A stretch of DNA of 64,000 bases from Acinetobacter sp. CS-2 (lineage in GTDB: Bacteria > Pseudomonadota > Gammaproteobacteria > Pseudomonadales > Moraxellaceae): contig NZ_CP067019.1 in NCBI RefSeq assembly GCF_016599715.1, forward strand, positions 434,001 to 498,000, in the 5' to 3' direction. Under the pieces are notes generated by a model that worked only from the letters and a program-made list of their open reading frames with translations, did no database searches and was not told the origin of the DNA. The position numbers and the translations under genes were made by a program. The number at the start of each line of letters is the position of its first letter. Position 1 is the stretch's first letter. This document shows positions 18,911 to 27,139 of this stretch, in pieces.

Positions 18911-19768
18911 ATGAGCACTGTTCAAATCCCTGAATATACAACAGATCCATTCTTTGGCTTAGAAGACAAATGGATTGAAACTGCAGAAGGTGAGTTGACT
19001 CACTATCACGAAGTGGGTGAAGGTACACCTATCCTGTTCTTGCACGGTTCAGGTACCGGTGTATCTGCTGCGGCAAACTGGTGGTTAAACTTGCCATCAA
19101 TTGGTGAGCAGGCACGTTGTATCGCTATCGACACTATTGGTTATGGTCAAACTGTAGTTGCACCAAACACAGCTTACGGTATCCGTGCCTGGGTAGACCA
19201 TGCAGTTCGTACTTTAGATGCATTGGGCATTGAAAAAACCTGGCTGGTGGGTAACTCACTGGGTGGCTGGTTGGCATTCCAATTGGCACTGGATTACCCT
19301 GAGCGTGTTCTCGGTATTGTATCTATGGGTACGGGTGGTGCAAAACAGACTGCTGCACTGAAAGCGCATGCGAATCCGGTATTGACGGAGGAAGGCATCA
19401 AGAAAACATTGTCTATGTTTGTAGTGAACAAAGACCTGATCACAGACGAACTGGTGAAAGTACGTTTTGCTTCTGCTGCAAATGACTATGCATCGAACCG
19501 TTTGATGGACGTAGTGGGCGCACGTGACCGTGACCGTTTCGAATTCCCATTAGACTTCGAAAAAATGAAAGACATCACTGTTCCTGTATTGTTAATTCAC
19601 GGTACTCAAGATGTGGTGATTCCAGTTTCTCGTACCTGGGATATCCTTAACATTGTACCAAATGCTGATGCACACATTTTCAGCCAGTGTGGCCACTGGT
19701 CTCAAGTGGAAAAAGCGGAAGAGTTCAATACAGTGATTAAAAACTATTTAACTGCTCGTGGCGTTTAA
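18911..19768 (+). CDS. mhpC: meta-cleavage product hydrolase (alpha/beta hydrolase)
   Basis: A 285-residue alpha/beta-hydrolase of the C-C bond hydrolase group. The oxyanion segment LFLHGSGTG (residues 42-50), nucleophile elbow GNSLGG (Ser116), GTQDVVIP (Asp234) and CGHWSQVEK (His262) give the full catalytic triad. In the mhp pathway this enzyme cleaves 2-hydroxy-6-oxonona-2,4-diene-1,9-dioate into 2-hydroxypentadienoate and succinate. ATG 18911 has AGGAG five bases upstream. It stands between the porin and a reverse-strand gene, so it is probably its own transcription unit. Related hydrolases (BphD, TodF) cannot be excluded by sequence alone. Confidence 0.88.
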   Translation: MSTVQIPEYTTDPFFGLEDKWIETAEGELTHYHEVGEGTPILFLHGSGTGVSAAANWWLNLPSIGEQARCIAIDTIGYGQTVVAPNTAYGIRAWVDHAVRTLDALGIEKTWLVGNSLGGWLAFQLALDYPERVLGIVSMGTGGAKQTAALKAHANPVLTEEGIKKTLSMFVVNKDLITDELVKVRFASAANDYASNRLMDVVGARDRDRFEFPLDFEKMKDITVPVLLIHGTQDVVIPVSRTWDILNIVPNADAHIFSQCGHWSQVEKAEEFNTVIKNYLTARGV

Positions 19769-19786
19769 TCCCGCCGTCTAGCAAAT

Positions 19787-19816
19787 AAAAAAGGACGACC
19801 GAAGTCATCCTTTTTT
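19787..19816. terminator. bidirectional intrinsic terminator
   Basis: AAGGACGAC/GTCATCCTT stem with one mismatch, CGAA loop, and T or A runs on both sides, between mhpC and the convergent DUF1345 gene. Confidence 0.75.
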
Positions 19817-19826
19817 ATGCTCTTGC

Positions 19827-20498
19827 TCAAGGACTGATAAAGTTCGCTGCCACATTGATCGTGATGGCCAGAATGGTGGTATTAAATCCGTAGGCCAGCA
19901 GCAGGTGCAGGGTGTTTAGAACCCGCATTGCGGAGTGGGTAATGGAAACATCCGCTGTTTGTGCGGAAGTACCGACGATGTAACTAAAATATAAAAAGTC
20001 GGGATAAGTCGGTCTAGGGGTTTTGGGAAACTCCAGCCCCCCTTCATTATTTTTGTCGAGTGCCAGATAAAAGTCATGCGCATAATGAATCGCAAAAATG
20101 GTATGCATCAGGAACCAGGCAGAGGTAATGGTCACCATGGATAAGATGACATGAGCGGTTTGAATGAGCGTATTGCTCGGCAAATTATTCACTTCAATAA
20201 TAAGCGCAATGAAGCAGATGATTAAGGTCAGCAGGACCAGAAAAAGAATCAGCCATTTACTGGCATCTTGTTCCTTCGCACGTTGCAGGATATGCGCATG
20301 ATCAATGCGCCAGAGTTTTTTCAGAGTGAAAAATAAATAAGCATAAATGACCAGATTCCAGCTCATTAACAGGCTGGTTGACCAGTTCCATGAGGTCATG
20401 AACTGAAAAGTAGCATACAGCACAGCAATAAACGGAAAGGTTAGAAAGAAATAAAGATGGTGCTGAATCCCTGTTTTTATACGGCGTAATAGATGCAT
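19827..20498 (-). CDS. DUF1345 family membrane protein
   Basis: A 223-residue integral-membrane protein with five or so hydrophobic segments. The motif DFLYFSYIVGTSAQTADV (about residues 168-185) is characteristic of DUF1345. The family is widespread in proteobacteria and its function is unknown. It lies between two arms of the phenylpropanoid cluster on the opposite strand, so it may not belong to the pathway. No good ribosome site precedes the ATG. A 12-base palindrome lies in its upstream region, just before the IS element. Confidence 0.8.
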   Translation of the reverse strand: MHLLRRIKTGIQHHLYFFLTFPFIAVLYATFQFMTSWNWSTSLLMSWNLVIYAYLFFTLKKLWRIDHAHILQRAKEQDASKWLILFLVLLTLIICFIALIIEVNNLPSNTLIQTAHVILSMVTITSAWFLMHTIFAIHYAHDFYLALDKNNEGGLEFPKTPRPTYPDFLYFSYIVGTSAQTADVSITHSAMRVLNTLHLLLAYGFNTTILAITINVAANFISP

Positions 20499-20672
20499 GA
20501 GGGGGCAACCTTTTATCGTTATTGTTGTTTTTTAACATTTTAAAAAGTTTGTGGGAAATTTATTAGACTTAAGTTGTAATTCTCGATGATGAAATGTGAT
20601 TTATAAATGGCTAAAGAAAAAGTTATGCGTTATTCCCTATAAATAGCGTGTTAATGATAAGAAAAAAGCGTA

Positions 20673-20684
20673 AGACTTAAGTCT
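20673..20684. promoter_or_regulatory. perfect 12-base palindrome AGACTTAAGTCT
   Basis: The palindrome lies 175 bases upstream of the DUF1345 start and 18 bases from the IS left end. A ten-base match (AGACTTAAGT) recurs near 20565-20574, closer to the gene. A paired operator for a dimeric regulator is possible. Confidence 0.35.
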
Positions 20685-20701
20685 AATCTGGACTAAAAAT
20701 A

Positions 20702-21802
20702 TAGGACTTACGCATTGACGGATTCAAAAAAGTATTAAAATACTTTATAAAGTATCTGTGATCAGACGAATTAAACATGCTTCTACAGCAACTTGTACAT
20801 TACCCATTTATATGGGCTTTCTCATGACAGAACCGAACTCTATTAGCTGCACACAACTTGCCGAGACTTATAACATCTCGCATGATAGTGTAAATCGCTT
20901 TCTAGAACGTGAAGACTACACACCTCACGACCTATATCAAGAAGCAATTCAACATATTGATAATAATAAACTTATAGTCAGTATTGATGATACTGTTTTA
21001 GATAAACCCTATAGTCAACATATGGACTTGGTTAGCTATTTTTGGTCAGGCAAACACCACCGATCCGTCAAGGGTATTAATCTCATTACCTTGTATGCGA
21101 CAGATCAGAATGGTCAAAATATTCCAATTAATTTCCGAATTTATGACAAATCTGAAAGTAAAACCAAGAATGATTACTTTATGGATATGTTAAGTGAAGT
21201 ACTCAGTTGGGGTGCAAAGATTCAATTTATTACAGGTGATAGTTGGTATTCATCGACTGGAAATCTAAAAACCATAAGAAAATATGGTATTCGATTTATG
21301 TTTGGTATCGACTGTAACCGTAAGGTTTCCCCAGAAAAAGGACAATGGTTTCAACTGCGTTTATTGCCAAATTTCCATCAGGGTCAAGTGGTCTGGCTCA
21401 AAGATTTTGGCTTTGTACAATTATTTAAGACTCAGTTAAAAGAACAGCAGAGGTTTTATATTGTGCATCAAGATGAAGATGATTTATTGTCCTTTGAGGG
21501 TTTTCATGAATTACATTCAAGTCATTGGAAAATAGAGCAATATCACCGGGTGATTAAACAGGTTTGTCATATTGAAAAGTTTCAAGTAAGACGATCTAAA
21601 CTGATTTTGAATCATATTTTTTCAGCCTTGATGGCCTACGTCGAGATACAAAAGAACCAGTTTGAGCGGATCTTTGAAAATGTATATCGTTGGCAGAAGA
21701 AATTATTTAGACCAGTTATCAAAAACTTCATTGATGACTTTATTCTCGATAAAAATCATCTGCTACCACAGAGAATCTATAAATAATAGTGCGTAAGTCC
21801 TA
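20702..21802 (+). mobile_element. ISAba11-like insertion sequence, complete
   Basis: The element is 1101 bp, bounded by perfect 13-base inverted repeats TAGGACTTACGCA / TGCGTAAGTCCTA and flanked by a 5-base target duplication AAATA (20697-20701 and 21803-21807). Length, terminal repeat size and duplication size fit ISAba11. It landed in the gap between the DUF1345 promoter region and the hcaR terminator and appears not to break a gene. Confidence 0.92.
20758..21786 (+). CDS. transposase, ISAba11/IS701-like
   Basis: A 342-residue DDE transposase that fills most of the element. Candidate catalytic residues are Asp in SIDDTVLDKP, Asp in ITGDSWYSS and Glu in HWKIEQYHRVIKQ. The start is uncertain: the frame opens at GTG 20758, and an in-frame ATG at 20812 is also possible. 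The frame is intact with both ends present, so the element may be active. Confidence 0.9.
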   Translation: MIRRIKHASTATCTLPIYMGFLMTEPNSISCTQLAETYNISHDSVNRFLEREDYTPHDLYQEAIQHIDNNKLIVSIDDTVLDKPYSQHMDLVSYFWSGKHHRSVKGINLITLYATDQNGQNIPINFRIYDKSESKTKNDYFMDMLSEVLSWGAKIQFITGDSWYSSTGNLKTIRKYGIRFMFGIDCNRKVSPEKGQWFQLRLLPNFHQGQVVWLKDFGFVQLFKTQLKEQQRFYIVHQDEDDLLSFEGFHELHSSHWKIEQYHRVIKQVCHIEKFQVRRSKLILNHIFSALMAYVEIQKNQFERIFENVYRWQKKLFRPVIKNFIDDFILDKNHLLPQRIYK

Positions 21803-21820
21803 AAATACACAAATTGAAAT

Positions 21821-21859
21821 AAAAAAAACCACCATTATTTATTAGCAAAATAATGGTGG
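21821..21859 (-). terminator. intrinsic terminator of hcaR
   Basis: Perfect 11-base arms CCACCATTATT/AATAATGGTGG (21829-21839, 21849-21859) with an A8 run on the plus strand, which reads as a T tail after the hairpin on the hcaR strand. Confidence 0.85.
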
Positions 21860-21891
21860 CTTCAATCCGGTGCAAAAGCATAAAAATTTTT

Positions 21892-22791
21892 TTAAGTGCG
21901 GTTTATATTTAGATAGAACACATGGGTCAGCAATTCAATAAATTTCTTCACTGCGATAGAGCTGCTGTTTTTATGGTAACTCACATATAGGTCAAGGTAA
22001 GGCAGTTCTACATCTAGGGGGCGAATCACGGTATTTTCCATGGTCAGTGGCGCAACATAGCCCGGCAGAATGGTGCAGCCTAAACCCATCCCTACAGAAT
22101 TGATGTTAAACAGGATGTTATCGGCCTTTTGTACAATATTGAATTCAATGCCATTGGCATGGGAAAAATCTATAATTGCATTATGTAATGTTAAGGACTG
22201 TTCTGCAGCAGGAATAATAAAGTCTATACCATTCAATTCTTTAACAGGAATTCGTTCATACTTAGCCAAGGGGTGGTCTTTCGGTAAAATAAAGATCAGT
22301 GGCTCACGTAACACAAATAGACTTTCAATTTCATCACTATTGAGATTGTGCCGGGTAAAGGTGACATCCAGTTCCCCTTTTTTCAGCAACTTCATTTGTT
22401 CACTGTTGTTTAAGCTGAGCAAATCGATTTTTAAATCAGGGTTTTGCACGCGTAGATTTGGTAGTACATAAGGGAAAATTTTCATTTCCGCCACTGGAAC
22501 AAAGCCGATGCGCAGCATTTGCTGTTTAGCTTGCGAAACCTGGCGTGCCATGGCAATCGCTTTATCTGCCTGTGCTAGGGTTAAGCGCGCCTGCTCGAGA
22601 AATACGGCACCTTCTTCAGTCAGCTCAACCTTACGTTTGGTACGATAAAGTAGTTTTACCCCGACATCTTCTTCCAGATCTTTAATTTGCTGACTTAAAG
22701 AGGGCTGTGCGGTATAAAGCTTTAATGCAGCCTTACTGAAGTTAAGTTCTTCTGCAACGGTGATAAAATAGCGTAGGTGTCGTAATTCCAT
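21892..22791 (-). CDS. hcaR: LysR-type regulator of phenylpropionate catabolism (HcaR-like)
   Basis: A 299-residue LysR protein. The N-terminal winged helix-turn-helix reads MELRHLRYFITVAEELNFSK then AQPSLSQQIKDLE, and it matches E. coli HcaR closely in both the DNA-binding part and the effector domain (RIGFVPVAEM, SVGMGLGCTILPGYV). HcaR activates hcaEFCBD when phenylpropionate or cinnamate is present. Here it is divergent from hcaE with about 280 bases between them, the usual LysR arrangement. Whether it also controls mhpDFE or mhpC is unknown. Confidence 0.85.
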   Translation of the reverse strand: MELRHLRYFITVAEELNFSKAALKLYTAQPSLSQQIKDLEEDVGVKLLYRTKRKVELTEEGAVFLEQARLTLAQADKAIAMARQVSQAKQQMLRIGFVPVAEMKIFPYVLPNLRVQNPDLKIDLLSLNNSEQMKLLKKGELDVTFTRHNLNSDEIESLFVLREPLIFILPKDHPLAKYERIPVKELNGIDFIIPAAEQSLTLHNAIIDFSHANGIEFNIVQKADNILFNINSVGMGLGCTILPGYVAPLTMENTVIRPLDVELPYLDLYVSYHKNSSSIAVKKFIELLTHVFYLNINRT

Positions 22792-23073
22792 ATAACTCGT
22801 CCAAAAGAGTAATCCAAAAAATGTCTTACTATATTTTTGTAGCAGTATAATCTATAAACAACTATTAGGTGAAGATTATTCTGCCATTTAGAAAATAAAT
22901 GATCTTGTATTTTTCATTAGTGTTTAAATATATAAGCTACAGTTTTAAGTAATTCATAAAATATCTTAATTGAAACAAAAAAAATATTTCCCCAAAACTG
23001 GCTAAAAATCCATTATCGCTGAAAAGTTGAGTCTATTTACTTTGTGCCGTTACTGGTCACAGGAGAGCTTTTC
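22792..23073. promoter_or_regulatory. hcaR-hcaE divergent control region
   Basis: About 280 AT-rich bases between the divergent start codons, expected to hold both promoters and the HcaR site. The segment TACTATATTTTTGTAGCAGT near 22825-22847 is partly symmetric, but I cannot single out a LysR box with confidence. AGGAGAG at 23061-23067 is the hcaE ribosome site. Confidence 0.45.
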
Positions 23074-24441
23074 ATGAGTGGAAAAATTGATGTGCGCGAA
23101 ATCGACGCTTTAGTCGATGCACAAAATGGACGTATCTCGCCATCTATCTATACAGACCCAGATCTATATGAACTAGAACTTGAACGCGTTTTTGGTCGTA
23201 CATGGTTATTCCTTTGTCATGAAAGCCAGATTCCTAAGGCGGGTGACTTCTTCAATACCTACATGGGTGAAGATCCGATTATTGTGGCACGTCAAAAAGA
23301 CGGTTCAATCAAAGCATTTTTAAACCAATGTCGTCACCGCTCTATGCGCGTAAGCTTCGCAGACTGTGGTAATACGCGTGCATTTACTTGCCCATACCAC
23401 GGCTGGTCTTACGGTATTGACGGTTCTTTAAAAGACATCCCGCTTGAAGAGCGTGCTTACCCACAGGGTGCATGTAAAGAGCAATGGGGTCTGGTAGAAG
23501 TTAACCGTGTTAAATCTTACAAAGGCCTGGTATTTGGCTGCTGGGATGAAACAACACCTGACCTAGAAGAATACATGGGTGACATCGCTTGGTACCTGGA
23601 TGGTGTTCTTGATCGTCGTCCTGGCGGTACTTGCATCGTTGGTGGTGTACACAAGTGGGAAATCGAGTGTAACTGGAAATTTGCTGCTGAACAGTTTGCA
23701 TCTGACCAATACCATGCATTGTTCTCTCACGCATCTGCGGTACAAGTTCTTGGTGCAAAACCGGATGATGACGCGTCTAAACAGTTAGGTGCGGCACAAA
23801 CGGCCCGTCCAGTTTGGGAAACAGCGAAAGATGCTCTTCAATACGGTCAACGTGGCCATGGTTCAGGCTTCTTCTTCACTGAAAAACCAGATGCAAACGT
23901 TTGGGTAGACGGTGAAGTAGCAAACTACTTCCGTGAAACTTATGAAGAAGTAAAAGACCGTTTAGGTGAAATCCGTGCGCTACGCCTTGCTGGTCACAAC
24001 ACCATGTTCCCGACATTGTCTTGGTTGAACGGTACTGCAACACTTCGTGTATGGCACCCACGTGGTCCAAACAAAACTGAAGTTTGGGCATTCTGTATCT
24101 GTGATGCTGACGCACCACAAGACGTAAAAGAAGCATTTGAACGTTCTGCAACCCGTGCTTTCGGTCCTGCTGGTTTCCTTGAGCAAGATGACTCTGAAAA
24201 CTGGGTAGAAATTCAAAAAGTATTACGTGGTTATAAAGCGCGTCAAAACAAACTCATTATGGAAATGGGTAAAGGTAACGAAAAAGTACGTGAAGATGGT
24301 ATTCCAGGTATTACCAACTACATCTTCTCTGAAACTGCTGCACGTGGCTTATACCGCCGTTGGGCAGACCTGCTGATCCATGAAAAATGGGAAGATGTTG
24401 AGAAAGCAGCTGAAGCATATGAGAAGGAGCTTGTGAAATGA
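23074..24441 (+). CDS. hcaE: 3-phenylpropionate/cinnamate dioxygenase, alpha subunit
   Basis: A 455-residue Rieske non-heme iron oxygenase large subunit. Cysteine and histidine ligands of the [2Fe-2S] cluster are in CRHRS and CPYHGWSYG (C86, H88, C106, H109), and the mononuclear iron motif is DQYHALFSH (D211, H214, H219). It belongs to the toluene/biphenyl-type group that includes E. coli HcaE; with HcaF, HcaC and HcaD it makes the cis-2,3-dihydrodiol. The substrate is inferred from the linked MhpB and HcaR-like genes. Start ATG 23074 follows AGGAGAG. It overlaps hcaF by four bases (ATGA). Confidence 0.9.
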   Translation: MSGKIDVREIDALVDAQNGRISPSIYTDPDLYELELERVFGRTWLFLCHESQIPKAGDFFNTYMGEDPIIVARQKDGSIKAFLNQCRHRSMRVSFADCGNTRAFTCPYHGWSYGIDGSLKDIPLEERAYPQGACKEQWGLVEVNRVKSYKGLVFGCWDETTPDLEEYMGDIAWYLDGVLDRRPGGTCIVGGVHKWEIECNWKFAAEQFASDQYHALFSHASAVQVLGAKPDDDASKQLGAAQTARPVWETAKDALQYGQRGHGSGFFFTEKPDANVWVDGEVANYFRETYEEVKDRLGEIRALRLAGHNTMFPTLSWLNGTATLRVWHPRGPNKTEVWAFCICDADAPQDVKEAFERSATRAFGPAGFLEQDDSENWVEIQKVLRGYKARQNKLIMEMGKGNEKVREDGIPGITNYIFSETAARGLYRRWADLLIHEKWEDVEKAAEAYEKELVK

Positions 24442-24956
24442 GTCAAATCAGTTTAGAACTTCATCACGAAATCAGTCAGTTCCTTTATCGTGAAGCAAAA
24501 TTGCTGGATGACTGGAAATTCCGCGAATGGCTGGACGTAATGGCGGAAGATATTTCGTACACGCTACGTACCACGCCAAACGCACAAACCCGTGACCGTC
24601 GTCGTTCAGTTGAGCCACCAACAACTTGGGTGTTCAACGACAACAAACATCTGTTAGAACGCCGTGTAGCGCGTCTGGAAACGGGTATGGCCTGGGCTGA
24701 AGAGCCTCCATCACGTACCACTCACATGGTGAGCAACGTGATTGTTGAACCAACTGAAGTTGCAGGCGAATACGATGTATACGTGACTTATCTGCTCTAC
24801 CGTTCTCAAAAAGAGAAAGATATTACGATTTACTGTGGTAAACGTCACGACAAGATCCGTAAAGTCGAAGGTGGTTTAGGCTGGCAAATCTTTGACCGCA
24901 AAATCACCCTAGACCAAGTGACCTATACCTCACATAACCTGAGTGTGTTCTTCTGA
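24438..24956 (+). CDS. hcaF: 3-phenylpropionate/cinnamate dioxygenase, beta subunit
   Basis: A 172-residue small subunit of ring-hydroxylating dioxygenases (cone-shaped NTF2-like fold). Typical segments are [20 protein letters not shown] near the N-terminus and [11 protein letters not shown] in the middle. It supports the alpha3beta3 oxygenase structurally. It starts within the hcaE stop (ATGA) and its own stop overlaps hcaC (TGATG), showing tight translational coupling. Confidence 0.92.
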   Translation: MSQISLELHHEISQFLYREAKLLDDWKFREWLDVMAEDISYTLRTTPNAQTRDRRRSVEPPTTWVFNDNKHLLERRVARLETGMAWAEEPPSRTTHMVSNVIVEPTEVAGEYDVYVTYLLYRSQKEKDITIYCGKRHDKIRKVEGGLGWQIFDRKITLDQVTYTSHNLSVFF

Positions 24957-25282
24957 TGAATAAGATTTTTGTTTGCCAAGTTGACGAATTGGACGAAGGC
25001 GAAGCATTGAAAGTGGATTGCGGCGTGAACGGTATCGAAGCGCTTGCAGTTTTTAACAATGGCGGTGAGTTCTTTGCAATGAACGACCGTTGTTCACACG
25101 GTAATGCTTCTATGTCGGAAGGTTATCTTGAAGATGACGGCACTGTGGAATGTCCACTGCATTCAGCACGTTTCTGTTTGAAAACTGGTCAAGCATTATG
25201 CTTACCAGCAACTGATCCAATCCAGACTTTCCCGGTGATTGTGGAAGATGGTCAGTTATTTGTAGAGATGGCAGGAGAGTAA
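24956..25282 (+). CDS. hcaC: Rieske ferredoxin component
   Basis: A 108-residue Rieske ferredoxin. The cluster ligands are in CSHGN (C46, H48) and CPLHSARF (C66, H69). It carries electrons from the reductase (HcaD) to the oxygenase HcaEF. Length and operon place are those of HcaC and BphF-type ferredoxins. It starts inside the hcaF stop codon. Confidence 0.93.
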   Translation: MNKIFVCQVDELDEGEALKVDCGVNGIEALAVFNNGGEFFAMNDRCSHGNASMSEGYLEDDGTVECPLHSARFCLKTGQALCLPATDPIQTFPVIVEDGQLFVEMAGE

Positions 25283-25284
25283 TC

Positions 25285-26100
25285 ATGGGTTGGCTACAAG
25301 GTGAAGTTGCACTTATTACGGGTGGTGGTTCAGGCTTAGGCTGGGCACTGGTCGAACGTTTCCTGGAAGAGGGTGCACAAGTTGCTGTTCTTCAACGTTC
25401 ACAGGCAAAAGTTGATGCATTGAAAGCCCATTTCGGTGATCGAGTATTAGCAATTGCCGGTGATGTAGCCAGCTATGAAGACAACGTCCGTGCCGTAAAC
25501 GCAACAGTTGAGCGCTTCGGCAAGCTTGACTGTTTCGTTGGCAATGCTGGTATCTGGGATCATTATGCAGATATCGTCAATACATCGGGTGAGCAACTGG
25601 AAAAAGCCTTTGATGAAATCATGGGTATTAACACCAAGTCTTTAATTCTTGGTGCCAAAGCTGCGCTGGATGCATTGATAGCTTCTGAAGGTTCTATCAT
25701 ATTTACTTTGTCTAACTCTGCACTGTACTCGGCAGGCGGAGGCCCTGTGTACACGGCATCCAAGCATGCTGGTGTGGGTATTATGAAAGAACTGGCTTAC
25801 GAGCTTGCGCCTAAAGTACGAGTGAACGCCGTTGCACCGTCAGGTATGAATGTCAATATCAAAGGGGCAGCATCATTAGGTCAGGAAAATCTTGGCCTGC
25901 TGGATGCGCGTGATCCTGAGAAAATTGCACGTGGCATGCCACTGAACTTTTTGCCTGAACCGGAAGACATGACGGGTTCATACGTGCTGTTGGCATCTCG
26001 TCAAAATAACCGTCCTTTGACTGGTGTTCTGATCAATGCAGAATGTGGTCTGGGAATTCGCGGCTTACGTCAGCCTCGTGCCGGTTTCTTTGACGAATAA
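25285..26100 (+). CDS. hcaB: cis-dihydrodiol dehydrogenase
   Basis: A 271-residue short-chain dehydrogenase that oxidises the cis-dihydrodiol to the catechol, here probably 2,3-dihydroxyphenylpropionate. The NAD-binding motif is TGGGSGLG (about residues 13-20), NAGIWDHYAD marks the NAG segment, and the catalytic Tyr and Lys are in YTASKHAG. It follows hcaC by two bases with GGAGAG upstream. It is of the BphB/HcaB type. A 69-base gap separates it from mhpB. Confidence 0.92.
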   Translation: MGWLQGEVALITGGGSGLGWALVERFLEEGAQVAVLQRSQAKVDALKAHFGDRVLAIAGDVASYEDNVRAVNATVERFGKLDCFVGNAGIWDHYADIVNTSGEQLEKAFDEIMGINTKSLILGAKAALDALIASEGSIIFTLSNSALYSAGGGPVYTASKHAGVGIMKELAYELAPKVRVNAVAPSGMNVNIKGAASLGQENLGLLDARDPEKIARGMPLNFLPEPEDMTGSYVLLASRQNNRPLTGVLINAECGLGIRGLRQPRAGFFDE

Positions 26101-26169
26101 AAATCTAGTCTAAATCAAATGGACTTATCGGCAGCCTGTTCTGGCTGCCTTCCTTTTAAGGAGTCTCTC

Positions 26170-27135
26170 ATGGCCGTTAAACTTATTTGTGCTTCGCACA
26201 GTCCGTTAATGGAATTTGCTTCACCACAAGATCAGTCTAAAGAGCAGAAAGTCCGTGCTGCTTTTGAGAAATTGTCTGCTGAAGTCAAAGCTTACGACCC
26301 AACCCTGATCATTACCTTTGGTCCAGACCATTTCAATGGTTTCTTCTATGACCTGATGCCAAGTTTCTGTGTGGGCATTCGTGCCAAAGCGGCAGGTGAC
26401 TGGGATTATGGTAAGGACAATGATCATATTGATGTGCCTGAAGACAAGGCGCTGGCGCTGGTTCGCCGCGTATTGGACGAAGGTGTGGACGTTGCATACT
26501 CATACCGTATGCAGGCGGATCATGGTGTGACTCAGCCTTTACATTTCCTGTGTGAAGGTCAGCTTGATCGTTATCCAACGATTCCAGTTTTTATTAATGG
26601 CGCTGCAGCACCCATGCCAACCACCAAGCGTACCATCGCTTTAGGTCGTGCTGTAGGTCAGTTTATCAAGTCTTTAAACCTTGAAAATGAACGTGTTCTT
26701 GTACTGGGTACTGGTGGTTTGTCACATGATCCACCGACTCCGCAAATGGGTTCTGTTCCACCAGAAGTGGAAGAATTCCTGATCGCGGGCCGTAACCCAA
26801 GCCCTGAAGCACGTAATGCCCGTCAGGCCAAAGTGATTGCTGTAGGACAGAAGCTTGCTGCAGGGGATACCTCAGTTTCTGTACCATTAAGCCCGGAGTG
26901 GGATATTGCATTGCTGGAGAAATTCAAGAATGCAGATTTCGCTGCACTTGAAGCCATGACTGAAGCTGACATCCGCCGTGACGGTGGCCGTGGTGGTCAG
27001 GAAGTCCGTTCATGGATGGCTGCATTCGCTGCCCTGCATGAAATGGGTGAATATGACATGACGACACATTGCTACGAAGACATCAGTGAGTGGATCGCTG
27101 GTTTCGGCATCGTATCTGCAGAGTTAAAAGGTTAA
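26170..27135 (+). CDS. mhpB: 2,3-dihydroxyphenylpropionate 1,2-dioxygenase
   Basis: A 321-residue class III (LigB-type) extradiol dioxygenase. CASHSPLMEF near the start, FGPDHFNGFFYDLMPSFCVG (about residues 51-70) and LGTGGLSHDPP give the iron-ligand histidines and acidic residue of the family, and the C-terminal WIAGFGIVSAELKG matches E. coli MhpB well. The enzyme opens the ring of 2,3-dihydroxyphenylpropionate or dihydroxycinnamate. In E. coli it sits in the mhp operon; here it lies between hcaB and hcaD. ATG 26170 with AAGGAG is preferred over a 17-codon longer frame. Confidence 0.93.
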   Translation: MAVKLICASHSPLMEFASPQDQSKEQKVRAAFEKLSAEVKAYDPTLIITFGPDHFNGFFYDLMPSFCVGIRAKAAGDWDYGKDNDHIDVPEDKALALVRRVLDEGVDVAYSYRMQADHGVTQPLHFLCEGQLDRYPTIPVFINGAAAPMPTTKRTIALGRAVGQFIKSLNLENERVLVLGTGGLSHDPPTPQMGSVPPEVEEFLIAGRNPSPEARNARQAKVIAVGQKLAAGDTSVSVPLSPEWDIALLEKFKNADFAALEAMTEADIRRDGGRGGQEVRSWMAAFAALHEMGEYDMTTHCYEDISEWIAGFGIVSAELKG

Positions 27136-27139
27136 TGAC

